The position numbers were made by a program, and so were the translations under genes. Positions 6,283 through 14,796 of a DNA stretch of 64,000 nucleotides are shown here, one piece after another. Positions within the stretch are counted from its first letter, which is position 1. Every line of letters starts with the position of its first letter. The notes under the pieces are model-generated. The model was not told the DNA's origin. It did not search any database and saw nothing but the letters and a program-made list of their open reading frames with translations. This DNA comes from a virus, in the IMG/VR virus record IMGVR_UViG_3300025362_000007, positions 1-64,000 of that record; one strand, written 5' to 3'.

Positions 6283-9255
6283 ATGAATGGATTCTTTGAA
6301 ATGAATGATATTGATATTGTTCAACCAACTAAAGCAAAGAAACTAAACCCAAAAGTAAAGAAAGAAATTTACACCTGTGAGGGGTGTGGGTTGTACAAAC
6401 AATGCAATGGTAAATTAGATTATGTGGGGGAAGGTAGAGAAGGAATATTAGTTGTATTAGAACAAGCCACTACCACATCTGACAGATTACAAAATCCGCT
6501 TACAGGAGAAACAAAACACATCATTACAGACTTGTGTAAGAAGGCTCAGCTTAGCCTACAGGACGTTTGGGTGGTGAATAGTATAAGATGCATAGGTAAA
6601 CGCAACAAAGCCACTGTGCCAGCTTGTAGGGGGCTATTAAAGCAAACTATAGCTGAGTTAAAACCTAGAAGTATTATAACCATTGGCCCCCAAGCATTAG
6701 ATGTATTAATAGGAGATATGACTAGTGTCGGGGGAAGTGGCAAAAAGAAAAAAGAGGATAAAGGTATACCAACATATAAGTGGGATGGGAGAGCCATTCC
6801 TTTCCATGAATATATGTGTTATATTTACCCTACATATGGAATAAAGGATCTAATTAAAAGCAGATATAATAAAGTTGTGGAACTAAAAATGACTAGGCAA
6901 TTTATAGCCGCTAAGAAAGGAGATACCTATGTAGATTACACAATAAAACCTATAGAGATACTGACTTCTATACACGACATTAAAAATGTATTACTAACCA
7001 TGGAAACAGAGAAAATAGTGGCATTTGACTATGAGACAACAGGTATTCAACCATACAAGAAAGGGCATGAAATTATTTGCATGAGTGTAGCTACTTCTCG
7101 TAAGGCATATGCGTTTGAAAATACCAAAGCTATACTTCCTTATATACAACATTTTTTAACTAGTGATGTACCTAAAGTAATGCACAATGCAAAATATGAA
7201 TTGATATGGAGTAAAGAACTAGCTAAAGTAGATGTAAATAATGTAATAGCAGATACTATGCTTATTGCTCATAGTATAGATAATACTCCTGGAACTGTAG
7301 GGCTAAAACCTCAGACATTCTTTAACTTTGGTGTTGCTGGTTATGATGATACTATTGCACCACTATTAAAAGCAAAAGATAAATCTGTGCATAGCTTTAA
7401 TTCTTTATATTATATGAAGCAACAAGGAGAACTAACCTATGTAATGGAAGAACTTTTAACCTACTGTGCTTTCGATAGTTTGTATACTATATGGTTGTAT
7501 GAAAAGCAATTAGAACAGATATTACCACACATGCAACAAGGGATTGATATATTCTTAGAAGCAACCAAGGTATTTGCTGAAATAGAATATAGAGGAATGA
7601 GAATTGACATTGATATTGTACGTAAAAACATAAAGTTACTTACACTAAAAATGCAAGAATTAAAAGAACAAATATATGCTACAGAAGAAGTTAAAGCATG
7701 GAACAGAGAAACAGAGTTTAATTTTAATAGTAATAAGGATATGGGAGTATTACTCTATGAAATATTAGGGTATACACCGTATAAGGAAACTTCTAGTGGA
7801 GCAAACAGCACAGACAAGGAAGCATTAGAAAAGATTATAGAAAAAGAAGGAAGTGAGTTCCTTGTATTACTATTGGAATATAAGAAATTAGTAAAAATGA
7901 GGGACACTTATCTAGTAGGATTAGAAAGTGGGACATTAGATGGATATATTAGACCTAGTTTTAATTTGCATACTGTGCAGACTTTCAGAAGTTGCTTGGT
8001 TGGCAACACACCAATATCTACTATTAATGATACTATCCCAATAAAAGACGTTTTTATAGGAACACATGTAATGTGTGTTGATGAGAATAATAAGATTGTG
8101 CATAGAAAAGTTATATGGAGTGGGCTTACGGGACGTAGAAAAGTAATTAAATTAAAACTAATCTACGCAGATTGTGCAGAGAAAACACTGCTTTGCACCG
8201 AAGAACATAAATTAAGGTGTTCAGATGGCACATATATTCAAGCACAAGATTCGTTGGGACACGTTATAAAAGGAGAAACTATAAATTATGCTGTGATGGC
8301 GATAGAAGCATTACCAGATAAAGTAGATGTGTATGATATAGAAGTAGAAGAATTACATAATTTCTTTGCTAATGGCATCTGTGTGCATAATTCATCCTCC
8401 AACCCAAACTTTCAAAACGTGCCAAAAAGAGATAAGTTAGCATCAACAATGATACGTTCTGCTTTCATCCCTGACGAAGGTGCTTTTATAGAGGAACTGG
8501 ACTTTAGTAGTTTAGAGGTAAACATTTCACAGTGTTATAACCAAGATAAAAACTTACTCAAGTATCTAACAGATCCTTCACACAATATGCACACAGATAG
8601 TGCTTGCGACATATTCCTAAGAACCAAAGAAACAATGCTTAAAGAAGAAAGGAGAAATACCAAAGGCGGGTTTGTGTTTGCCCAATCATATGGTTCTACA
8701 TTTAAGAATTGTGCTAAGAATATGTGGGATAATATGGGACAAGTAAGTAAGAAACATTTAGCATCGAAAGGGTGTGTTAACTTAGATAAGTTCACTGATA
8801 TAGTAGAAGAAGCAGAATATCAATTTTGGAATGTACGATTCAAAAGGTGGGGCCAATGGAAGAAAGAGAATTGGAGTGAGTACCTTAAAAAGGGATATAT
8901 AGATACTTATACAGGGTTCAGGTTAAATGCTCTCATGGGCTCTACACAGGCTTCTAATGCTGCAATACAGGGGAGTGCTACACACTGTCTGCTTTTTGTA
9001 CTTATGTTCTTACATATCTATACTAAACAGTTAGGGTTGAAGTCAAGGATTATAGGTCAAATTCATGACTCGATAGTTTTAAATTTATTTCCCGAAGAGG
9101 AAGAGATTATCCATAAAATAGTTAAATTGGGCTTAGATAGATTAAGAGATGAATGGAAATGGGTTACAGTACAATTAACAATGGACTATGAGCAAACTCC
9201 TGTGAATGGAGATTGGAGTCAATTAGAAGAGAAAGGCGAGATAAGGAGTAAATAA
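6283..9255 (+). CDS. Uracil-DNA-glycosylase-like / family A DNA polymerase fusion, intein-containing
   Basis: A 990-residue precursor, 857 after removal of the intein at 571-703. Residues about 25-150 resemble type 4/5 uracil-DNA glycosylase (CEGCGLYKQC cysteine cluster, YVGEGREGILVVLEQA, and IITIGPQAL). Residues about 240-430 are a DnaQ-like 3'-5' exonuclease with FDYETTG (Exo I), MHNAKYE (Exo II) and YCAFDSLYT (Exo III). The polymerase domain has motif A LDFSSLEVN (about 740), motif B RRNTKGGFVFAQSYG (about 790) and motif C QIHDSIV (about 925, HDS in place of the usual HDE). A similar glycosylase-like N-terminus is known in the SPO1 polymerase. This should be the replicative polymerase. Confidence 0.9.
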   Translation: MNGFFEMNDIDIVQPTKAKKLNPKVKKEIYTCEGCGLYKQCNGKLDYVGEGREGILVVLEQATTTSDRLQNPLTGETKHIITDLCKKAQLSLQDVWVVNSIRCIGKRNKATVPACRGLLKQTIAELKPRSIITIGPQALDVLIGDMTSVGGSGKKKKEDKGIPTYKWDGRAIPFHEYMCYIYPTYGIKDLIKSRYNKVVELKMTRQFIAAKKGDTYVDYTIKPIEILTSIHDIKNVLLTMETEKIVAFDYETTGIQPYKKGHEIICMSVATSRKAYAFENTKAILPYIQHFLTSDVPKVMHNAKYELIWSKELAKVDVNNVIADTMLIAHSIDNTPGTVGLKPQTFFNFGVAGYDDTIAPLLKAKDKSVHSFNSLYYMKQQGELTYVMEELLTYCAFDSLYTIWLYEKQLEQILPHMQQGIDIFLEATKVFAEIEYRGMRIDIDIVRKNIKLLTLKMQELKEQIYATEEVKAWNRETEFNFNSNKDMGVLLYEILGYTPYKETSSGANSTDKEALEKIIEKEGSEFLVLLLEYKKLVKMRDTYLVGLESGTLDGYIRPSFNLHTVQTFRSCLVGNTPISTINDTIPIKDVFIGTHVMCVDENNKIVHRKVIWSGLTGRRKVIKLKLIYADCAEKTLLCTEEHKLRCSDGTYIQAQDSLGHVIKGETINYAVMAIEALPDKVDVYDIEVEELHNFFANGICVHNSSSNPNFQNVPKRDKLASTMIRSAFIPDEGAFIEELDFSSLEVNISQCYNQDKNLLKYLTDPSHNMHTDSACDIFLRTKETMLKEERRNTKGGFVFAQSYGSTFKNCAKNMWDNMGQVSKKHLASKGCVNLDKFTDIVEEAEYQFWNVRFKRWGQWKKENWSEYLKKGYIDTYTGFRLNALMGSTQASNAAIQGSATHCLLFVLMFLHIYTKQLGLKSRIIGQIHDSIVLNLFPEEEEIIHKIVKLGLDRLRDEWKWVTVQLTMDYEQTPVNGDWSQLEEKGEIRSK
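7993..8391 (+). other. Mini-intein in the DNA polymerase
   Basis: Residues 571-703 (133 aa), beginning CLVGNTPIST and ending GICVHN with Ser at +1. Block B is TEEHKLR and block F VDVYDIEVEELHNFFANG. No endonuclease domain is present, so this is a splicing-only mini-intein. Splicing joins TFRS to SSSNPNFQNVP, which aligns without gaps to the TGRLSSTDPNLQNIP region of Pol I, confirming both borders. The site is a conserved substrate-binding loop of the polymerase. Confidence 0.9.
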
Positions 9256-10172
9256 TGGAGATGTGGCAGTTGCAACAAAGGCAATCTTTACCTTTGGCAC
9301 AAAAAATAGTTCTTTCACAGCAAAGAATAAAACAATGGTATTCTCATTACCAAGGGGATGTATATGTCTCATTTTCGGGGGGCAAAGATTCCACTGTGTT
9401 GCTACATTTAGTTCGCCAAATATACCCAAAAGTGCCTGCTGTTTTTATAGACACGGGGCTTGAGTATCCAGAAATACGAGAATTTGTCAAAACTATCGAT
9501 AATGTGGTGTGGGTAAAGCCCAAAGTGAATTTTAGGGATGTATTAGATAAATATGGCTTTCCTATTATTAGCAAAGAAAATGCACAAAAAATAGCAGAGA
9601 TAAGAAACACTAGTTCAGAAAAACTAAAAGAAAAAAGAATGTATGGTGACGATAAAGGCAATGGTAAATTAGCTAACAAATGGAGATATGTTATAAATGC
9701 CCCTTTTAAAGTATCTGATAGATGTTGTCATATTATGAAGAAGTCGCCTATCAAAACATATGAACATAAAACAGGTAATAAGCCTTATGTTGGTACAATG
9801 GCAGTAGACTCAAGTTTAAGAAATACTTCATACTTACAGCACGGGTGTAATTCGTTTGATGGTAATCGACCTATGTCAACCCCCATAGCTTTTTGGAGAG
9901 AAAGAGACATCTGGCAATATATTGACGAATTAGAATTACCCTATTCTAAAATATATGACATGGGATATGAGAGAACTGGTTGTATGTTTTGTATGTTTGG
10001 GGTACATTTAGAAGGACAACCTAATAGATTTCAAAAAATGGCAATAACACATCCTAAACAATATGATTATTGTATAAATAAATTAGGTTGCGGAGAAGTT
10101 ATGAATTTTATAGGAGTACCCTATAAAGAAAAAGTAAAAATAGAAAATCATTCATTTTTTAATGAAGAATAA
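9255..10172 (+). CDS. PAPS-reductase/ATP-pyrophosphatase family protein
   Basis: A 305-residue adenine-nucleotide alpha hydrolase. The PP-loop is YVSFSGGKDSTVLLHL near residue 34, followed by VFIDTGLEYPEI. Cysteines at RCCHIMK, RTGCMFCMFG and NKLGCGE suggest a metal or Fe-S site, as in phage phosphoadenosine-phosphosulfate-reductase-like and DndC-like proteins. The start overlaps the polymerase stop (TAATG), so the two are translationally coupled. The substrate is unknown; sulfur chemistry on nucleic acid or sulfur assimilation is possible, but no dnd partner genes are seen here. Confidence 0.8.
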   Translation: MEMWQLQQRQSLPLAQKIVLSQQRIKQWYSHYQGDVYVSFSGGKDSTVLLHLVRQIYPKVPAVFIDTGLEYPEIREFVKTIDNVVWVKPKVNFRDVLDKYGFPIISKENAQKIAEIRNTSSEKLKEKRMYGDDKGNGKLANKWRYVINAPFKVSDRCCHIMKKSPIKTYEHKTGNKPYVGTMAVDSSLRNTSYLQHGCNSFDGNRPMSTPIAFWRERDIWQYIDELELPYSKIYDMGYERTGCMFCMFGVHLEGQPNRFQKMAITHPKQYDYCINKLGCGEVMNFIGVPYKEKVKIENHSFFNEE

Positions 10173-10188
10173 GTAAGGAGTAAATAAA

Positions 10189-10905
10189 ATGAGACGATTA
10201 GTATTAGGAGATATACACGCGGCGTACAAAGCCCTAGTAGATGTGTTAGCTAAAGCTAAGTTCAATCCAGATAAGGATTTATTAATTGGGATTGGTGATT
10301 ATGTAGATGGTTATTCAGAAAGTTATAAAGTTGTTGAGTATTTACGTACACTGCCTAACTTCATAGGGGTAAAAGGGAATCACGAAGAAATGGCCATTCC
10401 TTGGTTGTTAAGTGAGGGAAATAAAGATTATGAAATACCTCTATGGGTGACTCAAGGTGGGCAGGCTACTATAAATAGTTATTTCTCTCTTGATGAGATG
10501 GCAAAGATGAAAAAACATGGTGCGTTTCTAGATTCACTCCCTTACTATATAGAATTAGATAACATGTTGTTTGTTCATGGAGGATACAATCCTAATTACC
10601 CAATAAGTGAACAGGATGTGTGGGACTTAACATGGGATAGAAGTTTATATGCATACCATGCAATTTGTAAACATTATAATAACCCCACTTCTACTGAACC
10701 CTATGATAAAATTTTTGTAGGTCATTCTCAAACTTATCACGGGAGTGGCGATTCAAAACCATTTACTTACAACAACTTTTGGAATATAGACCAGACTGCT
10801 GGTTGGGGTGGAGTACTATCTTTAGTTGATATAGACACAGAAGAGTATTGGCAGAGCACATCTACTTCTATCCTATATCCACACGAACAAAGGAGAGAAA
10901 AATGA
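10189..10905 (+). CDS. Metallophosphoesterase, serine/threonine phosphatase-like
   Basis: A 238-residue protein with the calcineurin-type metal-site motifs in order: GDIHAA (residue 7), GDYVDG, GNHEE, VHGG and GHSQT. Its size and motif spacing resemble lambda protein phosphatase. It could dephosphorylate host or phage proteins or nucleotides; the substrate cannot be read from sequence. A good AAGGAG site precedes the ATG, and the stop overlaps the next gene's start (ATGA). Confidence 0.88.
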   Translation: MRRLVLGDIHAAYKALVDVLAKAKFNPDKDLLIGIGDYVDGYSESYKVVEYLRTLPNFIGVKGNHEEMAIPWLLSEGNKDYEIPLWVTQGGQATINSYFSLDEMAKMKKHGAFLDSLPYYIELDNMLFVHGGYNPNYPISEQDVWDLTWDRSLYAYHAICKHYNNPTSTEPYDKIFVGHSQTYHGSGDSKPFTYNNFWNIDQTAGWGGVLSLVDIDTEEYWQSTSTSILYPHEQRREK

Positions 10906-11156
10906 ACTTGACAGATAGAATAAAGTACTCTATACTAGAGTTCCATCCATTGTTATACGTTAAGTCTTTATTTGTGAAGAAGAATGAAGGGAAGATACCG
11001 TTAGGATTTTATTGCTATGATAGTACTTCTTGTGAGTATTTATCTACGCACAAGAGGTTTGGGGACACGTTTAATTGGTGTTCATATTGTAGACGATCAG
11101 ATTGTATGTTGTTGGATGATGAGTGCAAAATATGCGGGGTAGATGAGGAATGGTAG
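10902..11156 (+). CDS. Small cysteine-rich (zinc-binding) protein, unknown
   Basis: 84 residues. The ATG at 10902 is chosen because AAAGGAG lies just upstream and it forms an ATGA overlap with the phosphatase stop. The C-terminal half carries WCSYCRRSDCMLLDDECKICG, a treble-clef or zinc-ribbon-like set of cysteines. The function is not recognised. Confidence 0.7.
   Translation: MNLTDRIKYSILEFHPLLYVKSLFVKKNEGKIPLGFYCYDSTSCEYLSTHKRFGDTFNWCSYCRRSDCMLLDDECKICGVDEEW
10908..10936 (+). promoter_or_regulatory. Consensus promoter inside the 10902 gene
   Basis: TTGACA at 10908-10913, 17 bp, TATACT at 10931-10936, within the first codons of a gene. It could drive the ThyX-like and methyltransferase genes downstream. 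It may be fortuitous. Confidence 0.45.
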
Positions 11157-11731
11157 AAATTAGTAATGTAGAAGTTTTTGGATTAGAAAGAAGTGCAAGA
11201 GCAAGTGGGTATCCTATGCTCACATCTATTAAAGCACAAGAAGTTAATGAAGTTAAAGATTATGCTAGAATGGGTAAGTTAGCAAAAGTGCCTACAGGTA
11301 GTGGGCATGACAATGCTTTGAAGGGTGTAAGAGTTATGTTCGATATAAATTATCCTCAATATTTTACACCACAATTACAAAGATATAATTTTATAGATAT
11401 TATTTCAAGCCAAAGCAAAATGCATAAATTGGTAAAGATGGATATTGATAAAAGTTGTAATAAATATGTTACCAATGAAATATTAAGCATAGTAGACATA
11501 TACAAACAAGATTATATAGATAATCCTTCTTATAAGAATTTTATGAGACTGTTGAGCAACACCCCACTGGGTTTCGAGCTTACCATGCGCATATCTACTA
11601 ACTACTTGCAGTTAAAGACTATATATCAACAAAGGAAAAATCATAAATTGAAAGAAGATTGGGGTTCGTTTCGTGATATGATTAAAGCACTACCACATAG
11701 TGAGTGGATAACAGGAGAAGCAAATGGCTAA
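11150..11731 (+). CDS. Conserved phage protein, distantly ThyX-like
   Basis: 193 residues. The arrangement VEVFGLERSARASGYPM, then GHDNALKGVRVMFDINYPQYFTPQLQRY, then SSQSKMHKL, and at the end TIYQQRKNHKLKEDWGSF with LPHSEWI matches a widespread phage family, usually left as hypothetical, whose layout recalls flavin-dependent thymidylate synthase. The ThyX RHR...S motif is not intact here (QRYNFIDIISSQS), so catalytic thymidylate synthase activity is uncertain. Its start overlaps the cysteine-rich gene and its end overlaps the methyltransferase, suggesting one operon. Confidence 0.6.
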   Translation: MVEISNVEVFGLERSARASGYPMLTSIKAQEVNEVKDYARMGKLAKVPTGSGHDNALKGVRVMFDINYPQYFTPQLQRYNFIDIISSQSKMHKLVKMDIDKSCNKYVTNEILSIVDIYKQDYIDNPSYKNFMRLLSNTPLGFELTMRISTNYLQLKTIYQQRKNHKLKEDWGSFRDMIKALPHSEWITGEANG

Positions 11732-12131
11732 AAATCTCAAAGTACACTTTACGAGTGCATCAGACCAATATAGTACACCTACAGATGTTTACGAAAAACT
11801 AAACAAGGAATTTCACTTTGACTTTGACCCTTGTCCACTAGCAGATCCTCCGTTATTTGATGGGCTATCTACTGATTGGGGGGGGGTAAACTACGTAAAC
11901 CCTCCATATTCACAAATAAAACTATGGTGCAAGAAAGCGTACGAAGAGTGGCAAAAGGGGAAAACTGTAGTGATGTTGATTCCATCGAGAACAGATACGA
12001 GATATTGGCATGATTATATTATGAAGGCGACAGAGATACGATTCATAAAAGGTAGATTAAAGTTTGGTGGAATGAAGAACTCAGCCCCGTTTCCATCAGC
12101 AATAATAATTTTTAAACACCCTATATGTTGA
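11724..12131 (+). CDS. Phage N6-adenine DNA methyltransferase, Dam-like family
   Basis: 135 residues matching the compact phage DNA N-6-adenine methyltransferase family (PF05869 type): SASDQYSTPTDVYEKLNKEFHFDFDPCP, the catalytic NPPYS at about residue 57, and PSRTDTRYWHDYI, then FIKGRLKFGG and APFPSAIIIF. It transfers methyl groups from S-adenosylmethionine to adenine in DNA, probably protecting phage DNA from restriction. It overlaps the previous gene by 8 bp. Confidence 0.87.
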   Translation: MAKNLKVHFTSASDQYSTPTDVYEKLNKEFHFDFDPCPLADPPLFDGLSTDWGGVNYVNPPYSQIKLWCKKAYEEWQKGKTVVMLIPSRTDTRYWHDYIMKATEIRFIKGRLKFGGMKNSAPFPSAIIIFKHPIC

Positions 12132-12229
12132 CTTCATCACATAGCGGGGGCTAAAAACACAGAAAAGGTCTGTAAAATGTTGTATTATATAGACATAACA
12201 ATGAGGATTAAAAAAGGAGAAACGAGAAG

Positions 12230-12916
12230 ATGAATACAGTACACCTGATCGACAACATGGAATTTATGAAGGGGATATCGGATAAGTATTTCGAGCTGGC
12301 GATAATCGATCCGCCGTATGGGATTGGTATGGATAACTCTAATAAACGTACAAAACCGTCAAGACCAAATAGTTATACTGATTATCCAGATTTTAGATAC
12401 CATGAGTCTAAATGGGATAACTCTATACCGACAAAAGAATATTTTGATGAATTGTTTAGGATATCAGTAAACCAAATAATATGGGGAGCAAATTACATGT
12501 GCCAATATCTACCATCAGGGTATGGTTGGATTTTCTGGAACAAACTTAACGGAGAAAATAACTGTTTTTCAGACGGCGAATTTGCCTTCGCTTCTAGGGG
12601 AGTGCAAAGCAGATATATTGCTATATCTCAATTCGATAAATTAAGGGGTGGTAAGGATAGAATCCACCCCACCCAGAAACCTGTTTCCCTATATAAGTTT
12701 CTACTCAAAAACTACGCCAAGCCCAATGACAAGATATTTGACAGTCATGTTGGAAGTGGCTCAAGCCGTATAGCTTGTTACGATATGGGGTTTGATTTCG
12801 AGGGTTGTGAGCTTGACCCCGATTATTGGAAAGCTCAAGAGGAACGATTCGAACAACATACAATGCAAGGGGATTTGTTCTCAGGCTCAGACCTGCAGGA
12901 ATTAATCTATACTTGA
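12230..12916 (+). CDS. DNA methyltransferase, DPPY-type (N6-adenine or N4-cytosine)
   Basis: 228 residues. DPPYG near residue 27 is the catalytic motif IV and comes first; HPTQKPVSLYKFLL and the SAM-binding FDSHVGSGSSRIA come near the C-terminus, the order of beta-class methyltransferases such as those acting with restriction systems. No restriction endonuclease lies nearby, so it is likely an orphan protective enzyme. GGAGAAACGAG precedes the ATG. The 98-bp gap before it has no clear promoter. Confidence 0.88.
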   Translation: MNTVHLIDNMEFMKGISDKYFELAIIDPPYGIGMDNSNKRTKPSRPNSYTDYPDFRYHESKWDNSIPTKEYFDELFRISVNQIIWGANYMCQYLPSGYGWIFWNKLNGENNCFSDGEFAFASRGVQSRYIAISQFDKLRGGKDRIHPTQKPVSLYKFLLKNYAKPNDKIFDSHVGSGSSRIACYDMGFDFEGCELDPDYWKAQEERFEQHTMQGDLFSGSDLQELIYT

Positions 12917-12941
12917 CATTACGGTATGGCGGTGGTACAAT
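12913..12941 (+). promoter_or_regulatory. Sigma70-type promoter for the cytosine methyltransferase-like gene
   Basis: TTGACA at 12913-12918, 17 bp, TACAAT at 12936-12941, ending 19 bp before the TTG start codon. Confidence 0.75.
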
Positions 12942-12960
12942 GAAATAAAGGAGAAGTAAA

Positions 12961-13635
12961 TTGAAAGTCTTAGAGTTGTTTTGTGGGACTAAGTCCATAA
13001 GCAAAGAGTTCAAGAAAGCAGGGCATGAAACCTACACAGTAGATTGGAATGTTGAGTTCAATCCTACATTGCAAGCAGACATCTCTACACTCACAAAAGA
13101 ACAAGTGTTAGAATTGTGTGAAGGGTATCCTGATGTTATATGGATTTCTCCAGATTGTACCAGCTATTCTGTTGCGGCAATATATCGACATAGGAAAAAA
13201 GAAGCAAATGGTAATTTAAAAGCCACTAGTGAGTATGCTAAATTTTGTGATATGACAAATGCACATGTGCTTGATTTAGTAAAAGAACTAAACCCTAAAT
13301 ATTACTTTATAGAAAATCCTAGAGGTGCTTTACGTAAGATGAATTTTATGCAAGAATTACCTAGGTATACACTGACATATTGTCAATACGGAGATACTAG
13401 ACAAAAGCCTACAGACATATGGACAAACCATCCAAACCCAAGGTTCAAGCCTATGTGCAAGCCAGGAGCTCCTTGCCATGTAGCGGCCCCTAGAGGCTCA
13501 CGTACTGGCACACAAGGAATTAAAGGCGCTAGGGACAGAGCAATCATTCCAGAAGCCCTGTGCAAGCACATAGTAGAAATAAGTGAAGAATCCCTAGACG
13601 AAGTACAATCCACAACTTTCTTCAATATTAATTAA
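12961..13635 (+). CDS. C5-cytosine methyltransferase-like protein
   Basis: 224 residues from a TTG start chosen for its AAAGGAG site. VLELFCGTKSISKEFKKAGH is a motif I SAM-binding loop, PDCTSYS replaces the usual PCQ catalytic loop, and YFIENPRG corresponds to motif VI (ENV). It is shorter than classical C5 methyltransferases (about 300-420 residues) and lacks a recognisable target-recognition domain. Such short forms are common in phages. It may methylate cytosine or perform a related base modification. Confidence 0.72.
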   Translation: MKVLELFCGTKSISKEFKKAGHETYTVDWNVEFNPTLQADISTLTKEQVLELCEGYPDVIWISPDCTSYSVAAIYRHRKKEANGNLKATSEYAKFCDMTNAHVLDLVKELNPKYYFIENPRGALRKMNFMQELPRYTLTYCQYGDTRQKPTDIWTNHPNPRFKPMCKPGAPCHVAAPRGSRTGTQGIKGARDRAIIPEALCKHIVEISEESLDEVQSTTFFNIN

Positions 13636-13643
13636 AATAGTGC

Positions 13644-13672
13644 TTGTGTATCTACACTAAGTATGATATAGT
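13644..13672 (+). promoter_or_regulatory. Promoter upstream of 13693 gene
   Basis: TTGTGT at 13644-13649, 17 bp, TATAGT at 13667-13672, followed by AAGGAG and an ATG at 13693. Confidence 0.5.
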
Positions 13673-13692
13673 TGTACTTGAAGGAGAAAGAA

Positions 13693-13911
13693 ATGGAAAA
13701 TGAAGAATATACTACTATAATAGTTACAAAAGAAGAACTTTCTGTTGTACTCAAAACTCTATTAGCTTTTAGGTATATGGGCAATACTAGCGAAAGTAAA
13801 GCAATCCACAGTATGCTCGATAAAATAGACAGAATATACGAGGCAAGATACAAACAAAAGAAAGTAGAAGTACAACGGATGGATATATTAAAGGAATGTA
13901 ATGAAAAGTAA
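13693..13911 (+). CDS. Small hypothetical protein
   Basis: 72 residues, acidic N-terminus (MENEEYTTIIVTKEEL) and a lysine-rich tail. The ATG at 13693 follows AAGGAG. Helical throughout by eye. No family recognised. It overlaps the next gene by 11 bp. Confidence 0.65.
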   Translation: MENEEYTTIIVTKEELSVVLKTLLAFRYMGNTSESKAIHSMLDKIDRIYEARYKQKKVEVQRMDILKECNEK

Positions 13912-14251
13912 AGCACAACAATTTACCGATATGGTAAGAAAATGGCAAAAGGAACTAGGATTGATGTCTTGGGAAATATTTATAGAAAGTGGGGTATCTG
14001 ATGAAAATAGAGCATGGGTGAATGTCCATGCTTCAGGGTTGATTGCTACAGTATCCTATAATAAAAAATGGATACAAACAGCAAACAAAGATGAATTAGA
14101 AAGGGTAGCTTTCCACGAATGTTTCGAGATATTAATGATGAATATTGATATGGATATGCGTAAATATTATTCAACTACACATATAGAAACTAAAATTCAC
14201 GAAATTATTAGAACCATGGAGAATGTTATACTAGGACAAAAGGGGGTATAA
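13901..14251 (+). CDS. Putative zinc-metalloprotease-like protein
   Basis: 116 residues. The segment ERVAFHECFEILMMN and a later HEIIR resemble the HExxH-type helix of small SprT/ImmA-like phage proteins, but the second histidine of HExxH is replaced (HECFE), so a catalytic role is doubtful. The N-terminal MVRKWQKELGLMSWEIFIE and the WVNVHASGLIATVSYNKKW strand-turn-strand precede the helix as in that fold. Low-certainty family call. Confidence 0.5.
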   Translation: MKSKAQQFTDMVRKWQKELGLMSWEIFIESGVSDENRAWVNVHASGLIATVSYNKKWIQTANKDELERVAFHECFEILMMNIDMDMRKYYSTTHIETKIHEIIRTMENVILGQKGV

Positions 14252-14252
14252 A

Positions 14253-14465
14253 ATGAATATTGAATGGGAATACAAGTACAGGAGTTGCAGTGCTATAATT
14301 GGCAACTACACTTTAACAATAAACAGAGGGGCATATAATTTTATATGGCTAGTAGAAAAAGATGATAAAGAAGTTGCTACGGGAATAACCAATGAGTACG
14401 ACACTGCCAGAGAGCTGTGTAGCATAGTAGTAGAGAAACTAGTAAAAGCAGAATATAAAGTATAA
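14253..14465 (+). CDS. Small hypothetical protein
   Basis: 70 residues beginning MNIEWEYKYRSCS, with alternating strands and a C-terminal helix (TARELCSIVVEKLVKAEYKV). It starts 1 bp after the previous stop. No family recognised. Confidence 0.6.
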   Translation: MNIEWEYKYRSCSAIIGNYTLTINRGAYNFIWLVEKDDKEVATGITNEYDTARELCSIVVEKLVKAEYKV

Positions 14466-14474
14466 GGAGTAGAA

Positions 14475-14786
14475 ATGAAGATAGATGAAATCGTAAATAG
14501 TTGTTGGGCGTTTGAGGCTGACAAGATGGTAAAAGCAGAAGCAAATAGGGCTGTGTACAACAAGTACAAGCATTTGGTAAAAAGATACAGAGAACACTTA
14601 TCACAAGAAGAGTTAGATAATTTTATTTGCATCAAATCTAAAATGCCCACTTATACTACAGCCCATTATGAGGTGAGAACTAACATCATTTGCAGTAATG
14701 ATCTTAAAGCATTGATGTGTGATGGGGGTAACTTGTGTTTTGGCTATAGTTCAAGTGGAATTAATTTTAATATTCATACAGATTAA
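14475..14786 (+). CDS. Hypothetical protein
   Basis: 103 residues with a helical, charged N-terminal half and a strand-rich C-terminal half ending SSSGINFNIHTD. AAGGAG precedes the ATG. No recognised motif. Confidence 0.6.
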   Translation: MKIDEIVNSCWAFEADKMVKAEANRAVYNKYKHLVKRYREHLSQEELDNFICIKSKMPTYTTAHYEVRTNIICSNDLKALMCDGGNLCFGYSSSGINFNIHTD

Positions 14787-14796
14787 GGAGTAGAAT

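Noticed and set aside
9263-9463. Short open frame overlapping the start of the PAPS-reductase-like gene.
   Set aside because: Shadow frame; the ATG at 9255 gives the complete PP-loop protein with a coupled start.
12132-12229. Possible promoter or terminator in the gap before the DPPY methyltransferase.
   Set aside because: TTGACT has no good -10, and the ACAGA/TCTGT hairpin is only 5 bp with no T run.
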